Positions 42,053-52,375 of a DNA stretch of 64,000 bases are shown here, in pieces. The stretch is taken from the NCBI GenBank assembly GCA_015832175.1, contig WJXW01000009.1:124001-188000 (forward strand), given 5' to 3'. Numbering within the stretch: the stretch's first letter is position 1; the number at the start of each line of letters is the position of its first letter. This DNA comes from Paraphaeosphaeria minitans. Its lineage: Eukaryota > Ascomycota > Dothideomycetes > Pleosporales > Didymosphaeriaceae. The translations under genes and the position numbers were made by a program. The notes below the pieces were generated by a model that searched no databases, was not told where the DNA came from, and saw only the letters and a list, made by a program, of their open reading frames with translations.

Positions 42053-43787
42053 TTAATGTGAAAACTCTCCAGCCACGATGGTGCGCTGGCACTCAGCCAG
42101 AATGGCAGCCTGTCGCGCGACATCAGCCATCCTTCCAAGCACTTTCTTATTGCCGTCCACAAATCCGTACAACGCATAGGGTATATCCACCTCGTTGCAA
42201 AACTGCTGCACCAGCTTTTGTGTGCGGCGTAGGTTGTGGCGCGGAACTCTAGGGTACAGGTGGTGAATAGCCTGGAACTGGAGGCCGCCGTGGAAGAAGT
42301 CGAGCCACTGGGGACAGTCGACGTCCATGGTGGTTCTCAGCATCTTCTGAGGAAATGACTCGGTGACGCCCATGTCGGTGGTGCTCATGGCGAAGTGCGA
42401 GAGGGTGATTTGGACGTGCAAGGGCGCGGTGATGGCGTGGCTGATCATGACAAAGGCGAAGCGGTTCCAGCCGCCGGGGATCGTCTTGTATACCACAAAG
42501 TACCCATACCAGGTCCAGAAGAAGACTTGGCCAACAAGCTCGAAATAGCGGAACCACCAAGCCTGGCCTTTCTTGGGGCCCTGATTCAGTAGGATGTAGG
42601 TCCAGCCTAGTCTGTAGAGGTTGAAGCGAGCAACCATCATGATTGGGTAGTATGTGTAATGCTGAATCCGAACCATGACCTTGGCAATGGCATCGTACTC
42701 CATGGTGAGCTCGTGGTAGGTGGATTTGAGGTTTTCAAAAAACCTGTGCGTGATGGCGAAGAAGGGAAGATATTCGATGTCGGGATCGTGCTCTGGCGAG
42801 TTTGTGACGAGGTGGTGCACGTTGTGGCTGTGCTTCCACCAGCATGCGCTCAGCCCGCCGCAGTAGTTTGCGATGAACATGGCCAGGATAGAGTCGATGT
42901 AGTAGTTGTGGGTAACGCCCATATGAGCGGCGTCATGCACTGTGAAGGAAAGCTGGTGCCACAAGAAGCCGAGCGGAAAGGCTGCGGTGATGTACCATCC
43001 GGATCGCAGGCAAAGAACGGTCAAGGCAAGGGCGGTGAAGTAGCGGAGACACTCGACGCCATATCCTGACCAGTAGTTGCACTGGTACAAGCCCTCAGCT
43101 TCAATGCGGTCGTGCAGCTGCCGGTATTTGCGAACAATGCTGTCCTGGCTGTCGGGGTCCAGGGAGGGGTATTTTGCCTTGTCAAAGTCCAGCTCTTCTT
43201 GGGTTCGCGCATCCAGCACGGACATTTTGGAGGGGACGGCCGGTTGCTCGAGTTCTATGGATGAAACGGACGAGGCCGAGGGCGACACATTGCGCTTGCG
43301 AAGGGAGTCGGCGGGCTGGTCGGCGGGCTCGAACAAGGGACTCTGGGCTGCCGAAGACGAAGAGCTGACAGACTCCTGCTCGGAGGGGCACGACTCGGCG
43401 TATTCCTCGTCGGATATCTTGTCCAGCTCTTCTCGTGTCCTGAACTTGCCTCCCTGGATAGGCGGCACAAAGTTGAGCCATCGTCCTTGGATGCGGCCAA
43501 TTTGGTAGCGATTGGTGAGCTCAAGCGTCTGCGCAGAGTGGAAGCTGGGTCACAACGTCAGCGGAAGCCAAGGCGTGGTGGTTGAACCGAACGTACCGGT
43601 GCACCTCGTCCGAGGCATCACGGCCCACCATGTGCCTGATGGCCTTGTCACCGCCGGGGTGGTAAGGCAACCATACGTCCACCTTCAGCACCTTGCTGTC
43701 CACGATGACGATCTGACGTCCGTCGGCGATGAGGCTCTCGATCTCGCGGCGGCTCAATATCTTCATCTTGCGGTCCTGGGTGGCCAT
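42053..43787 (-). CDS. Cytochrome b5-fused front-end desaturase (sphingolipid delta-8 type)
   Basis: A 560-aa membrane desaturase, most likely a delta-8 sphingolipid desaturase of the ER that acts on the long-chain base of glucosylceramides. The N-terminal cytochrome b5 domain has the haem motif HPGG (43-46) and a second haem histidine in RFHSAQ. A Ser-rich, probably disordered linker (about residues 105-170) follows. The desaturase domain has HDAAH (267-271), HNVHH (304-308) and QAIHH (488-492); the Gln in the third box is diagnostic of front-end desaturases. One 52-nt intron, 43545-43596, is placed so that the exon starts at CTTCCAC; the later AG at 43529 region does not keep frame from this donor. 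Delta-5/delta-6 acyl desaturases are alternatives. Confidence 0.88.
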
Positions 43788-44460
43788 GGTGTTGTGGCCG
43801 TGGGAAGGGCGATGGAATGTGTGTGTGGGGAGATGTTGTGAGCTCGCAACGAGGGGTGCGAGCTATGTGAGAAGACAATCAGGTCATTGCATGTACAGAT
43901 GAAGACAATCAGGTCATTGCGAGTACAGATCAGGAGAGGCTTGCGAATGCCGCTGCGTCTGTGGAATTGGGCGGGAGGCCGGGGTCCCGCGCATCCCACC
44001 GCACGACGCTCGGGCCAGCCGAAATGCACGGCAGCGCAGCAACCTTTGCCGACGCCATCAACACCATTGTACATAGTATATTGTAAATTGTACGGCATCA
44101 TCGCCGCTCTCGAACAACTTCACAGTCGGAGCAAAGTGGACGATTCATTTTCCCGTGGCCACTGCCTGAAGAACATCTTGTGTGCGGCCGCGCCTCCCGA
44201 TCCGAGAGATCCCGATTGCCAACCACCACCGCTTGCGGTCACGATTTTACCAATCACCTCACTTGAGTGTGACGCCACAGAGCCGAATTGAAGGCATACC
44301 TGCTTCAAATACCTCGTCCGAAACCACAATATCCTCTGCCCTATCGTCGCCTTTCGTCAAAGTACAGCGAGTTCACGATTGCTAGGTCCCACCTCAGAAG
44401 CACGTGACAAGCACAAACCGCCAACAGTGAACATCCCCATCACGACCACCTCCTGCCAAT
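43788..44460. promoter_or_regulatory. Divergent promoter desaturase / phosphosugar mutase
   Basis: About 670 bases between two divergent starts. A near-perfect 21-bp direct repeat GATGAAGACAATCAGGTCATTGC-like unit (GAAGACAATCAGGTCATTGC at about 43870-43889 and 43901-43920, each followed by a GTACAGAT) lies about 100 bases from the desaturase start. No RNA gene was seen. Confidence 0.5.
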
Positions 44461-46218
44461 ATGGGCCTATCCCCCGATCTCAAAGAGCTAGCAGAGGAAT
44501 GGCTGCGGCTGGACAAGGACAAATCCACAATCGACGAAATCTACAGGCTCCTCCAGCAAGGCGACGCTGCTGAACTGGACCGCCGTCTCCGCCCACGCAT
44601 CGCCTTCGGCACCGCAGGCCTGCGCGGGCCCATGCAGGCTGGCTTCGCGTGCATGAACGCCCTGACTGTCATCCAAGCATCGCAAGGCCTGGCTGCATAC
44701 CTGCTACAAACCGAACAAGATGTCAAGACGAGGGGCATCGTCATCGGACGCGATGCACGGCACAACTCGGAGAAGTTTGCAAAGTTGGCGGCAGCTGCCT
44801 TCGTCGCCAAGGGGATCAAGGTGTGGTGGTATGAGACACCGTCGCATACGCCTCTCGTGCCCTTTGGCGTAAGAGAGCTGGGCGCTGCCGCGGGAGTCAT
44901 GGTCACGGCGAGCCACAACCCTGCGTGCGATAATGGTTACAAAGTGTACTGGTCCAACGGCTGCCAAATCATACCACCCCACGACGCTGGCATCGCGGCT
45001 GCTATTCAACAGCATCTGGCGCCTGTGAGCTGGGATACCTCCATTGTCGATGACTCCCTCTTGGTCGAAGGCGCGCTGGGCCTCGTACGTGACAAGTACC
45101 ACAGGGCGATCCAGTGCGCGGCACATCCCGAAGACCCATCGATCAAGATAGAGTCAGATATTGGCTTTGTGTACACGCCAATGCACGGCGTCGGCCTGCC
45201 AGCCATGCAGCGCTGCGCACAAGACCTCGGCGTAGCCTCCCAAATGGTTGTCGTCCCAGAGCAAGCCTCGCCCGACCCCGACTTCCCCACGGTCAAATTC
45301 CCCAACCCCGAAGAGAAAGGTGCCCTGGATCTCGCCATGCGTACCGCGGACGCCTCCTCCATCTCCCTCATCCTCGCCTCCGACCCGGATGCAGACCGCC
45401 TCGCGGCCGCCGAAAAGGTCGACGGGAGATGGCACATCTTCAGCGGCAACCAGCTCGGCATCCTCCTCGCCTCCTACCTGCTGGACCGCTACCCCACCTC
45501 CAAACCCCGCGAGAAACTCGCCATGCTGGCCTCCACCGTCTCCTCGCGCATGCTCTCCGCCCTCGCGCAAAAAGAAGGCTTCCACTTCGCTGAAACCCTC
45601 ACCGGCTTCAAGTGGCTCGGCAACGTCGCGCGCGACCTCGACAGCGCAGGTTACACGGTCGTCTTCGCCTTCGAGGAAGCCCTCGGCTACATGGTGCCCC
45701 AAACCGTCCACGACAAGGACTCCATCGGCGCCGCGGCCGTCTTCCTCACGGCAGCCGTGCACTGGGCAACACAGGGCCTCACGCCGACCGCCCAGCTGCA
45801 GAAGCTGTACCAGCACGTCGGATACTTCGAGGACGCAAACACATACCTCGTCTCGCCCTCGTCAGCGACTACAACCGCAGTCTTCACAGCCATACGCGCG
45901 CTGGGCACCCCGCACCCCACGACCCTCGGCGCGCATGAAATCACGCGCTGGCGCGACCTCACCCTGGGCTACGACTCGGCCTCCTCTAGCCACGTCCCAG
46001 ACCTCCCAGTCGATCCGGCCGCGCAGATGATCACGTGCGAGCTTTCCGACGGCTCGCGCTTCACGGTGCGGGGCTCGGGCACGGAGCCCAAGATCAAGCT
46101 GTACATTGAGTGCGTGGGCAGCAGCAGTGCGGCGGCCAAGGCGGGCGCGAATGCGGTGCTGGCCGATCTGCTGAGGGAGTGGTTCAAACCCGAGGCGAAT
46201 GGACTGGTCTTGGCATGA
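44461..46218 (+). CDS. Phosphoglucomutase/phosphoribomutase (PGM3-type alpha-D-phosphohexomutase)
   Basis: An intronless 585-aa enzyme of the alpha-D-phosphohexomutase superfamily, of the eukaryotic PGM2/yeast Pgm3 clade that interconverts ribose- and deoxyribose-1- and 5-phosphates and has weak phosphoglucomutase activity. The phosphoserine loop TASHNP places the catalytic Ser at 151. FGTAGLRGPM lies at 49-58, the metal loop DPDADR at 308-313, the sugar-specificity loop FEEALGYMV follows, and the phosphate-binding loop RGSGTEPKIKLY is near the C-terminus. Strong codon bias towards C/G at third positions suggests good expression. Bacterial-type phosphomannomutases are shorter; the length and sequence fit the PGM2/PGM3 group. 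Confidence 0.9.
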   Translation: MGLSPDLKELAEEWLRLDKDKSTIDEIYRLLQQGDAAELDRRLRPRIAFGTAGLRGPMQAGFACMNALTVIQASQGLAAYLLQTEQDVKTRGIVIGRDARHNSEKFAKLAAAAFVAKGIKVWWYETPSHTPLVPFGVRELGAAAGVMVTASHNPACDNGYKVYWSNGCQIIPPHDAGIAAAIQQHLAPVSWDTSIVDDSLLVEGALGLVRDKYHRAIQCAAHPEDPSIKIESDIGFVYTPMHGVGLPAMQRCAQDLGVASQMVVVPEQASPDPDFPTVKFPNPEEKGALDLAMRTADASSISLILASDPDADRLAAAEKVDGRWHIFSGNQLGILLASYLLDRYPTSKPREKLAMLASTVSSRMLSALAQKEGFHFAETLTGFKWLGNVARDLDSAGYTVVFAFEEALGYMVPQTVHDKDSIGAAAVFLTAAVHWATQGLTPTAQLQKLYQHVGYFEDANTYLVSPSSATTTAVFTAIRALGTPHPTTLGAHEITRWRDLTLGYDSASSSHVPDLPVDPAAQMITCELSDGSRFTVRGSGTEPKIKLYIECVGSSSAAAKAGANAVLADLLREWFKPEANGLVLA

Positions 46219-46671
46219 GGTAGGCGCGACGAAAGTAGATGGTTGTTCCTAGAGCACTCGATGCGTCCTGCGCAGATGTCCAGTGACGAGTACGACGGCA
46301 TGGTGGCGCTGGAGGATCAGGGTACCTGCCTGCCTGCCTGTGGGTGGTTAGTGAAGTGAGGCGAGGTGCGAGAAGGTGTCTGTCGTTCCGCTGCAGTAGA
46401 CATTACAGCAGTAGTCCGACGGAGCCCGCGCGCGGTGGAAGAGGAACACACGCAATGATGAGAGCGCTGGAAGGCGGGGTGAAGCTATACGGTTCCTATA
46501 CATGGCATGGTACGGTACGACAAGAAATGAGGAGTTGCCACGGCAGTCTCCAAGAGAACTCTGTGATGCCGTCGTGCACATCTACTCTTTGCTCCGCTTC
46601 GCTTGATGATTCAAACTCATACCTACGGTAGACTGCCGTTCGACGTTGAGTCGTGCTACTCGCTGCCTATT

Positions 46672-46700
46672 TACCTACCTACCTACCTACCTACCTACCT
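46672..46700. repeat. (TACC)7 microsatellite
   Basis: Seven uninterrupted TACC units plus one base, immediately followed by TTATACC. Confidence 0.92.
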
Positions 46701-46890
46701 TATACCTAATAAAAAATAAAATTGCAAAGCAAAAAACAAAACGCATTCCCAAACACTGCACATTATCACTTTCAACAATACCCTCACCTTCAGCAAACCC
46801 CCTGCAGATGTCCATGTCAAGCAAATAGAGTTGACTTTTTGAATCTGATTCATCTACATGCGATATCGCGCCACCAAAAGAGGAGAAGTA

Positions 46891-46917
46891 GCTATGCTAT
46901 GCTATGCTATGCTATGC
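46891..46917. repeat. (GCTAT)5 microsatellite
   Basis: Five GCTAT units and a partial sixth, uninterrupted. Confidence 0.92.
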
Positions 46918-47134
46918 AAACTTGATAATACAGTGAGCTGATATCGACGTCGCCGCCTCGGTACACACACCATGTTGTTACAATTCAATCCCAATACTTG
47001 CATTACGCCACTCAATGCCCTCCCTCGCATGTGTTCAGAAAACCCGTGGTATCCCTTATCAAAAATGCAAGAATTCAAAAAAAAGAAGAAAAGAACGCCT
47101 TGCTGCTTTCGCCGATTCGTAACGTCGTGAATGT

Positions 47135-50100
47135 TCAATCCTGCAGAATTCCGAGCAACGCATCGAGCGGGTCGTCCTCGTCTTCAGCGTCTGTCCGTTG
47201 GGCACCGTAGCCGCTATCGCCATCAGCCTCGTCGCTGTCGCTGTCGTTGTTCATGTAAAAGTCGATGCTAGATGGGGTATCTAAAGAGAAGCTGGCGAGC
47301 TCCTCTTCCGCCCCCATTTCGAAGTCTTCTACCAAGTCGTTATCTTCTTCTTCCGTCGCGACACCCCGCCAGCTTTGTTCGCCATCGTCGTAATCTTGAT
47401 ACAGGTCCTCGTCGGCCTCGGTGTCCCCGTCTCCAATGAAGACGGTGCCTCCGACTAGAGGGCCAGAGTGTGGCGTTGCATATGCAAACGGTGTCCCTTT
47501 GTTTACGCCAGCTAAAGAGCGTTGACTGGGCCGGCTGGTGAGGTCTGACGCCGCCCGAGGTAGAGGCGCTGGCACTGAGGAGAAGAAAGGTGAGAACGGC
47601 TCGCGAGAGCGACGGGGTGTGTTGGCCCATGCATTGACCTGTATCTCGGTGGTATCTTCAGCAGCGTCTAGAGCTGCTCGCGGGGAATTGGATTTTGAGA
47701 CTCTGCGACGTTTCATCCGAGGAATTGAAGCGCCAGACACCCGTACACTGTGCGGTTGAGATGAATGCTTGACAGGCGAGCCGTCCATGCGACGTTTCGA
47801 TGAAGACGCATGGATTGGTTCCAAAACCGATGCAGAAACTGTACGCTGGCGAGCATACGACGGACGCCGAGGGTGGTTTTCGCTCAGTGGAGAGATCGGT
47901 TGAGGCATCGGATTTTTGAGGATGGATGCTGGCGTTATCGACCGTCGCCAGCTGCGATCGGCGGGTCGCATAGACAACTCAACAGAGTGGTGGCTGTCGA
48001 ACGAAGAGTTGACGCTGCGTGGGGGCGCGTCGTAAGCCTCGAAGTAGGTCCAACAAGCTTCCTTTGCATCCGCCTCGGCAACCTGAGGTTGACACTGTCC
48101 GTCGTTCCCTTCCATTTGGACGTCGGCTTCAGGCCGGTATCGGGGCAACTCGCGCAGCTCTTGCCACGTCCAAGAACTTCCCATCTCGTCGTGGGACTGC
48201 ACGTACGCTTCCCGTTGCGTCACGTAAAGCCGCTTTTTACCGCCGGTTACGTGCATGATGACATCTGCAGAGAGGAACTGGGCGGACCAAAGAGCAGAGC
48301 TCGACATCTCCGCTGGCGTGAGAAAGTGCAGCTTCGAGTCGTGCCGAACCTTGCGAAGCGGAATGAATGAAGCGCGTAAGCCGGGATAGGATCGGATCGT
48401 CAGCTCGTCGTCTTCATCAGTGTATTTGAGATGCTCCAGCATGTCCTGGAAGGCATGCGAAAGTGCCAGTTGTATGTCTCTCGAGCTAGCGCTGTGCAGC
48501 GTGATGTCTTTGACGAGTCCTCTACTCTTCAACCTCTTGTGGACAAGATTGGTGCTTTTACATGCCTTGGGCGACAACAGCTCCTCTGTCAGACCGGATG
48601 CCCAGTTGCTGATGGCTTGGCTAGACCAACCGCTCTCAGTGTCGCTAAACGGATATGAGCTTCGCGTTGAATGCCTTGAGGCTGGGAATGGTGACGAGTC
48701 CGTCTCGCGTAATAGCAATGGAGCATTCGATTGTCCACGCGTAGAAGTCCGCGCCTGCGTCCACCCTTCGGAATCCTGCGTCGTGGGATTGGATTGATCA
48801 TGCATTGGCTCATCCGGGGAAAACCATATGCCTCTGAGGCCGCGACCCCACGGCAGCAAAACAACCTCGATTTCCCATGGATTGGTCAGGGTAGGCGGCA
48901 TAGCGAACGCCTCGAGTACGTCCAGTCGATCTTTGATGCCACTGATCTGAGTCTCGGTCTCCTTGCGATCCATTGCAGCGAGTATTAGAGCGGAAGAAGT
49001 GGTAGACTCGAGAGACCGGATTGACTGAAAAGAACCAGACACCGGTGCTATGCGATGACTGTATGAAAGAGCACTGTTGTCAGCGTCGATGGTCTGATGC
49101 AGCGTATCGTGATCATCCATTCGTGATTCCAAGTGTAGGAGTCTGCCATCAACGTGATCAAATTGATGATGGAGGTCGTCGGGATGCACGTAATTGAAGG
49201 AATTGTTGTTTTCCAGATGTGATAGCCGTTCGTTGAGCTCTTTCAAAGAGTTGGCCACATTCGGTATAGAGTTGAGCAGATTATATAACGGTGGTAGGTA
49301 AGACACAATTTTTTGCAGCGACTGCAGGGACGCTGTTTTGAGGAAGTTCTGTACATGCTCCTGGGAAGTATGGGGGGAGTTGGTCAGCAACAGCTGGGGT
49401 GGAGCTGATGCCGCACTCGTCGGTCTGTCATCGGCGGCATGCTGTTGGCTCCCACCCGAAGTCATCCGGATGAGATGCTCGATGGCTCGTTTCCCATCTT
49501 GGACAGCTTGGTCGGTCACTACCAGGTCTGGCGTGTTCCGTATGCTTGGTGTGGCCACCTCGGTCGCGCTTTGCACAAAGTCATCTAGGTTGAGCGTATT
49601 CGGGATAGTGTCACCGCTGACGTCCAGATGAAGGTTTTTGTTGAACTCGAGAATGGCATCCAGTGCTTCATTTGCCAATTGACCTAGCTCACCTTGCATT
49701 GAGTTCTGGCCAGCGGAAGGCGGTCTGCTTCCAGCTCGTGTCCCATCAAGCGGCTGCCCGAAATCGAGGTCGTCCGGGACTGTGGACGAAACGGATTCTT
49801 GACCGTCAAAGGAGCGTGCTACATCGCCTACATTCAGCAAAGACAGACCCAGTCCCGCAATTGTCTGTCGAGATTGGTTTGCTTCGTCTCTAGCCGCATT
49901 GTTAGCCGCAGGATAACGATCATTTGACATGAGGCAGATCGAGGGAATCCGCGGCAGCCCAGAGGAGCTGGGCTGCGACGGAGGGTCCTTCGTACCATTG
50001 TCGACACGAGATCCATTGGCTAGTGAAGCTTCGTTGCGCACGAGAAGCTGTGTGGGTACAGTGCGCGGCGCGGGGCTAATCGGCGGCTGGCTCAGATCGT

Positions 50101-50425
50101 GCAGCACACCTCTTGCTTCGTGAAGATGGCATTGGGGCCCCGGGTGTGTGTGGCAGCGACCATCACATGCACGCGCGGCAGCCGCTGCGACGACAGGCTT
50201 ATGAAAGCAGGCATGATGTCCACAGACACACATTGTCGAGCGCTGGATGCCCGATCGGTATTCGTTACTCCCATGATAGATATCTGCGCTCCCAGCATCC
50301 CAGAATTGTTCACAGCCACATGTGCCGACTACGTCGCGTTGGCTACAGGGCCCAGTAGGCAGCGGGGGGTCCGAGTACGACGTCGCGATCAGATGGGCAG
50401 AATCAGGCAGCGCGAGTCCCGCCAT
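47135..50425 (-). CDS. Uncharacterised 1096-aa fungal protein with N-terminal Cys/His motif
   Basis: A single-exon gene from the ATG at 50425. I do not recognise the family. The N-terminus has clustered Cys and His (CGCEQFWDAG, then MCVCGHHACFHK and CDGRCHTHPGPQCHLH; spacing suggests a zinc-binding module). A helical stretch around residues 370-450 (LPPLYNLLNSIPNV, LKELNERLSHLENN) may be a coiled coil. A conserved-looking globular region has NPWEIEVVLLPWGRGLRGIWF and SSALWSAQFLSADVIMHVTGGKK. The C-terminal 300 residues are Ser/Pro/Arg-rich with KRRRVSKS, a plausible nuclear localisation signal, and an acidic tail ending in DALLGILQD. The absence of introns over 3.3 kb is unusual among its neighbours. 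A nuclear role is a guess from composition only. Confidence 0.8.
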   Translation of the reverse strand: MAGLALPDSAHLIATSYSDPPLPTGPCSQRDVVGTCGCEQFWDAGSADIYHGSNEYRSGIQRSTMCVCGHHACFHKPVVAAAAARACDGRCHTHPGPQCHLHEARGVLHDLSQPPISPAPRTVPTQLLVRNEASLANGSRVDNGTKDPPSQPSSSGLPRIPSICLMSNDRYPAANNAARDEANQSRQTIAGLGLSLLNVGDVARSFDGQESVSSTVPDDLDFGQPLDGTRAGSRPPSAGQNSMQGELGQLANEALDAILEFNKNLHLDVSGDTIPNTLNLDDFVQSATEVATPSIRNTPDLVVTDQAVQDGKRAIEHLIRMTSGGSQQHAADDRPTSAASAPPQLLLTNSPHTSQEHVQNFLKTASLQSLQKIVSYLPPLYNLLNSIPNVANSLKELNERLSHLENNNSFNYVHPDDLHHQFDHVDGRLLHLESRMDDHDTLHQTIDADNSALSYSHRIAPVSGSFQSIRSLESTTSSALILAAMDRKETETQISGIKDRLDVLEAFAMPPTLTNPWEIEVVLLPWGRGLRGIWFSPDEPMHDQSNPTTQDSEGWTQARTSTRGQSNAPLLLRETDSSPFPASRHSTRSSYPFSDTESGWSSQAISNWASGLTEELLSPKACKSTNLVHKRLKSRGLVKDITLHSASSRDIQLALSHAFQDMLEHLKYTDEDDELTIRSYPGLRASFIPLRKVRHDSKLHFLTPAEMSSSALWSAQFLSADVIMHVTGGKKRLYVTQREAYVQSHDEMGSSWTWQELRELPRYRPEADVQMEGNDGQCQPQVAEADAKEACWTYFEAYDAPPRSVNSSFDSHHSVELSMRPADRSWRRSITPASILKNPMPQPISPLSENHPRRPSYARQRTVSASVLEPIHASSSKRRMDGSPVKHSSQPHSVRVSGASIPRMKRRRVSKSNSPRAALDAAEDTTEIQVNAWANTPRRSREPFSPFFSSVPAPLPRAASDLTSRPSQRSLAGVNKGTPFAYATPHSGPLVGGTVFIGDGDTEADEDLYQDYDDGEQSWRGVATEEEDNDLVEDFEMGAEEELASFSLDTPSSIDFYMNNDSDSDEADGDSGYGAQRTDAEDEDDPLDALLGILQD

Positions 50426-52375
50426 GGATGATGCGTGGACTGGGCATCCCAGAGCTGGGCGGCCGGTGTCTAGAATTGAGACATCCGAGGGTCTACAGGG
50501 TATCTTCTACAGCATTAGCAATTGATGGTGAACTTTTTAGGCGGGCGCATACCGATGGTGGGCAAGTACAGGAAGGAAAAGCTCGTGTTGGAGGTGGGCG
50601 ACGGTGGTTTTATAGGCCGTCGGGGCGAGCAGACGGTGAAGAGGGCGCAGTGGGCGGGGTCCCAGCAGGCAAAGGGCAGCAGAAGAGGCCGTCGATATCT
50701 CGCACAGCGAGCTCGGTGACTCTTCGCGGCTCGTACGCGTCGAGAAGGGTTAGATGGAGGTTTGGGGCGTTCCCGGGGAAGTGGAAAGGGTGCGCTATCA
50801 GCTACAAACAAGGCGTGATTCGTTGCCAGGCGCCGGAGATGGTGTGGAGACGCGACGGCAACCCATGCGGGAACTATCCGCCCTGCCGTCTGATGGTGAT
50901 AAGTAACGGCATCGTTCTCGAGCGAGCACAACACCCGTCCAACTCACCTTGGTCGTAAAGTGAAACATCCCAATACTTACTCATGCACGTCGCGATCTTC
51001 CTGGCTGCTGTTTGGTTCCAAACCATCCCCAGGCAGAAGCGCATCCGGGTTGCGCGACCGATGTGACAGCTCACATGCCTCTGCTGGACGCGCGAGGCCG
51101 CTCATTGGGCGGTATTCGAGCGACTTCCCGCAGCTGCAGTTCAAGCCGCCATGGATCTTGTGCCGCATTGTAGGCGTGGGCGAGTACATAGGTAGGTGCC
51201 TTGTGTGTAAGCTACCGCGCGTCTCGGTGCCGTCAGCTGTACATGTTGCTTTTTCGGATGACCATTTCTTGCTGCCTGAGGCTTGGTTGTGGTGACAAGG
51301 CAGACTGCCTGAAGCTCGATTGTGGTAACAAGTACCGCGCGTCTCGGTGCCGTTAGCTGTACATGTTGCTTTTTCGGACGACCATTTCTTGCTGCCTGAG
51401 GCTTGGTTGTGGTGACAAGGCAGACTGCCTGAAGCTCGATCGTGCTAACAAGGCAGTCCGATCGTGGTGACAGGACAGTCTTCCTGAAGCTCAATTGTAG
51501 TAACTGTGACAAGACAGTCTGAAGCTCAATCGTAGTGACAAGACCCATGGCCAGCCGACGACCATCTCCCCAAACCCACAACGCTGGCCCCAAATCTGCG
51601 TCGAGTTGGGAGGACAGAAGCACCATGGAGGTCGAAATGCGTGAACAGAGAGGTGAAAAAACGTGTGTTTATAATGGAGGGAGAAAGGACAGAAGACGAC
51701 TCATAGGACTCGTACCACTCGACCTGACGTAAGAACGGGAAGGTGCGAGGTGGTTCCTTCCTCCGCTGCGATGCTGGAGCACGAGCGGGGTTCTTCGACC
51801 TAAGCTTTCTAACGCGACGCATAGGAAAACGGAAAATGCGATGAAGACCAGTGAACCACTTGGGTCGGGACCCCTTCGGAAATCGTTGGGCAGGGGCAGG
51901 GTATTGCTACATCATCCGGGAGGCAACGAGATGGTGGAGAGATGCTCATCGGGTGACACGATCTTGGAAGGGCTTGATGGGATGCACACAGCTTTCTGGA
52001 TACTACCGTACACCATCGTGGGGATATACGCTGGAATCTGTCAACAATGTGGCGGCAACTTCAACACGAATAGGGAGGTACAAACGGATGCGAGATAGAT
52101 CATGGGGACGATCAATGGCGGGACTACTTCCGAGATTCGGCATGCCTTAGAAGCACAGCTGCGCACTTCACGCTGTGTACCTCGACTTCCTCCCCAGCAT
52201 AGAAGTCACGTCAATCTTTCTGACAATATCCAGCGCCCACGCTTCAAGCGTTCCTGCATGTACACGAGTAACAACACCCAGACGCCAGATGAAGTCAACT
52301 CCTTCCAAACTCTCGCCATGTTGCCCTTCACCGCAATCTCAACATTGCATGTACACGTTCAACGCCATTAGTAAC
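50426..52375. other. 1.95-kb gene-poor interval with a nested satellite
   Basis: No gene is supported. It holds the promoter of the 1096-aa orphan on the left, a 120-bp tandem repeat with decayed sub-repeats at 51213-51545 (annotated separately), and on the right the 5' region of the doubtful 52.4-kb ORF. Open frames through the repeat are by-products of the repetition. Confidence 0.5.
51213..51545. repeat. 120-bp tandem repeat plus decayed sub-repeats
   Basis: Two full 120-bp copies, 51213-51332 and 51333-51452, differ at only about four positions, mostly C/T. After them a sub-unit of roughly 30 bp (CTGAAGCTCGATCGTGGTGACAAG type, also present inside the 120-bp unit) recurs in diverged form to about 51545. 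The large unit seems to have been amplified from an older small-unit array. Confidence 0.85.

Larger units (their letters stand above)
46219..47134. other. Convergent interval with microsatellites
   Basis: About 915 bases between the stops of the mutase gene and the 1096-aa orphan. It contains two microsatellites (annotated separately) and an A-rich run near 46710-46740. No gene was recognised. Confidence 0.5.

Noticed and set aside
43255..43524. Alternative acceptor for the desaturase intron that would continue in the frame RRLSSPIATKLAA
   Set aside because: It abandons the frame carrying the desaturase histidine boxes; the acceptor before CTTCCAC restores RFHSAQTLELTNRYQIG, which matches cytochrome b5 and linker sequence of the family.
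44488..45816. Long open frames on the strand opposite the phosphosugar mutase (up to 220 codons) and on its other plus-strand frame (260 codons)
   Set aside because: They follow from the strong third-position GC bias of the real gene; none has a domain, and the mutase frame is complete with all active-site motifs.
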